Origin: Bradyrhizobium sp. CCBAU 53340
GTDB lineage: Bacteria; Pseudomonadota; Alphaproteobacteria; Rhizobiales; Xanthobacteraceae
Reading direction: 5' to 3'
Assembly (NCBI RefSeq): GCF_015291645.1
Contig: NZ_CP030055.1
Location: 3,968,001-4,032,000 of the forward strand
DNA length: 64,000 nt
The notes below the pieces were generated by a model that worked only from the letters and a program-made list of their open reading frames with translations, was not told the origin of the DNA and made no database searches. This document shows positions 63,900 through 64,000 of this stretch, piece after piece. The position numbers and the translations under genes were made by a program. How positions within the stretch are numbered: position 1 is the stretch's first letter; the number at the start of each line of letters is the position of its first letter.

Positions 63900-64000
63900 T
63901 CAAGCCGCCGCTTTCGTGGTGACCGGCGGCTCACCGGCCCAGGCGCGCGCAATCAGGTCGCGGATGGCGTCCCGCTCGAGTGGACGCGGATTCCAATAAG
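63900..64000 (-). CDS. probable maleylacetate reductase, C-terminal end only
   Basis: The minus-strand frame ending with TGA at 63900-63902 reads YWNPRPLERDAIRDLIARAW near its end, matching the C-terminus (NPRPxxRxxVRxLLxxAW) of iron-containing maleylacetate reductases. Only 32 residues are in the window. The stop precedes the amidohydrolase ATG by five bases, so it is the upstream gene of the operon. The link with hydroxyquinol dioxygenase supports the call. Confidence 0.65.
   Translation of the reverse strand, partial: YWNPRPLERDAIRDLIARAWAGEPPVTTKAAA

Overview
The window is GC-rich alphaproteobacterial chromosome and looks like Bradyrhizobium or a close relative. Signs of this are the gene order uvrA, ssb, gyrA, kup, coaD, two cyclophilins, queA, asd, tgt, cysK; outer-membrane proteins whose N-termini match the rhizobial [11 protein letters not shown] type; SOS boxes of the alphaproteobacterial GAAC-N7-GAAC form; and palindromic intergenic repeats of a kind I remember from Bradyrhizobium and Rhodopseudomonas genomes. 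The genus call is inference; no rRNA or tRNA gene is present to anchor it. Layout: 1-8453 holds small exported or membrane proteins, two GNAT-like acetyltransferases, an AMP-forming acyl-CoA synthetase paired with a PPC-domain protein, and a DUF1217 protein. 8454-10988 is a gene-free repeat-like stretch followed by an IS1182-type insertion sequence with matching terminal inverted repeats. 11090-14108 carries a hemerythrin gene with a FixK-type box, a HAD hydrolase, KptA and a DinB protein. 14154-23063 is the DNA maintenance block (uvrA, ssb, gyrA), with two outer-membrane protein genes lying between the SOS-boxed uvrA and ssb. 23256-36359 is housekeeping: potassium uptake, CoA synthesis, protein folding, queuosine synthesis (queA, tgt), aspartate semialdehyde dehydrogenase, cysteine synthase, and a TetR/patatin/PepSY regulatory group. 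36436-41313 holds a caspase-like protein, a permease and small exported proteins. 41326-44790 is a mobile cluster (IS630-type, then an IS91-type element with a tyrosine recombinase). 45200-50761 holds acetoacetate-CoA ligase, zinc-ribbon proteins, an AI-2E family transporter and a Nudix protein. 51001-54060 is visibly more AT-rich accessory DNA. 54790-64000 is one long minus-strand catabolic operon. How the genes work together: the right-hand operon joins a CUT2-type ABC importer to an amidohydrolase, a 3-hydroxyisobutyrate-dehydrogenase-like enzyme, an intradiol (hydroxyquinol-type) dioxygenase, an FAD-linked oxidase and the C-terminus of a probable maleylacetate reductase. Together they suggest import of an unknown compound and its conversion through hydroxyquinol and maleylacetate to 3-oxoadipate. 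queA and tgt serve queuosine modification of tRNA. uvrA and ssb are each preceded by a LexA-type box. The most interesting regulatory signals, all read directly from the sequence, are: a threonine-rich leader peptide plus terminator upstream of asd, apparently a transcription attenuator with a leaderless leader ORF; a perfect CRP-type palindrome centred about 41.5 bases upstream of a predicted start for a short terminator-ended RNA at 50971-51030; a FixK-type box before the hemerythrin gene; and two matching 21-base palindromes flanking a TetR/patatin gene pair. Among proteins, the tgt product appears to lack all four structural zinc ligands of the family.
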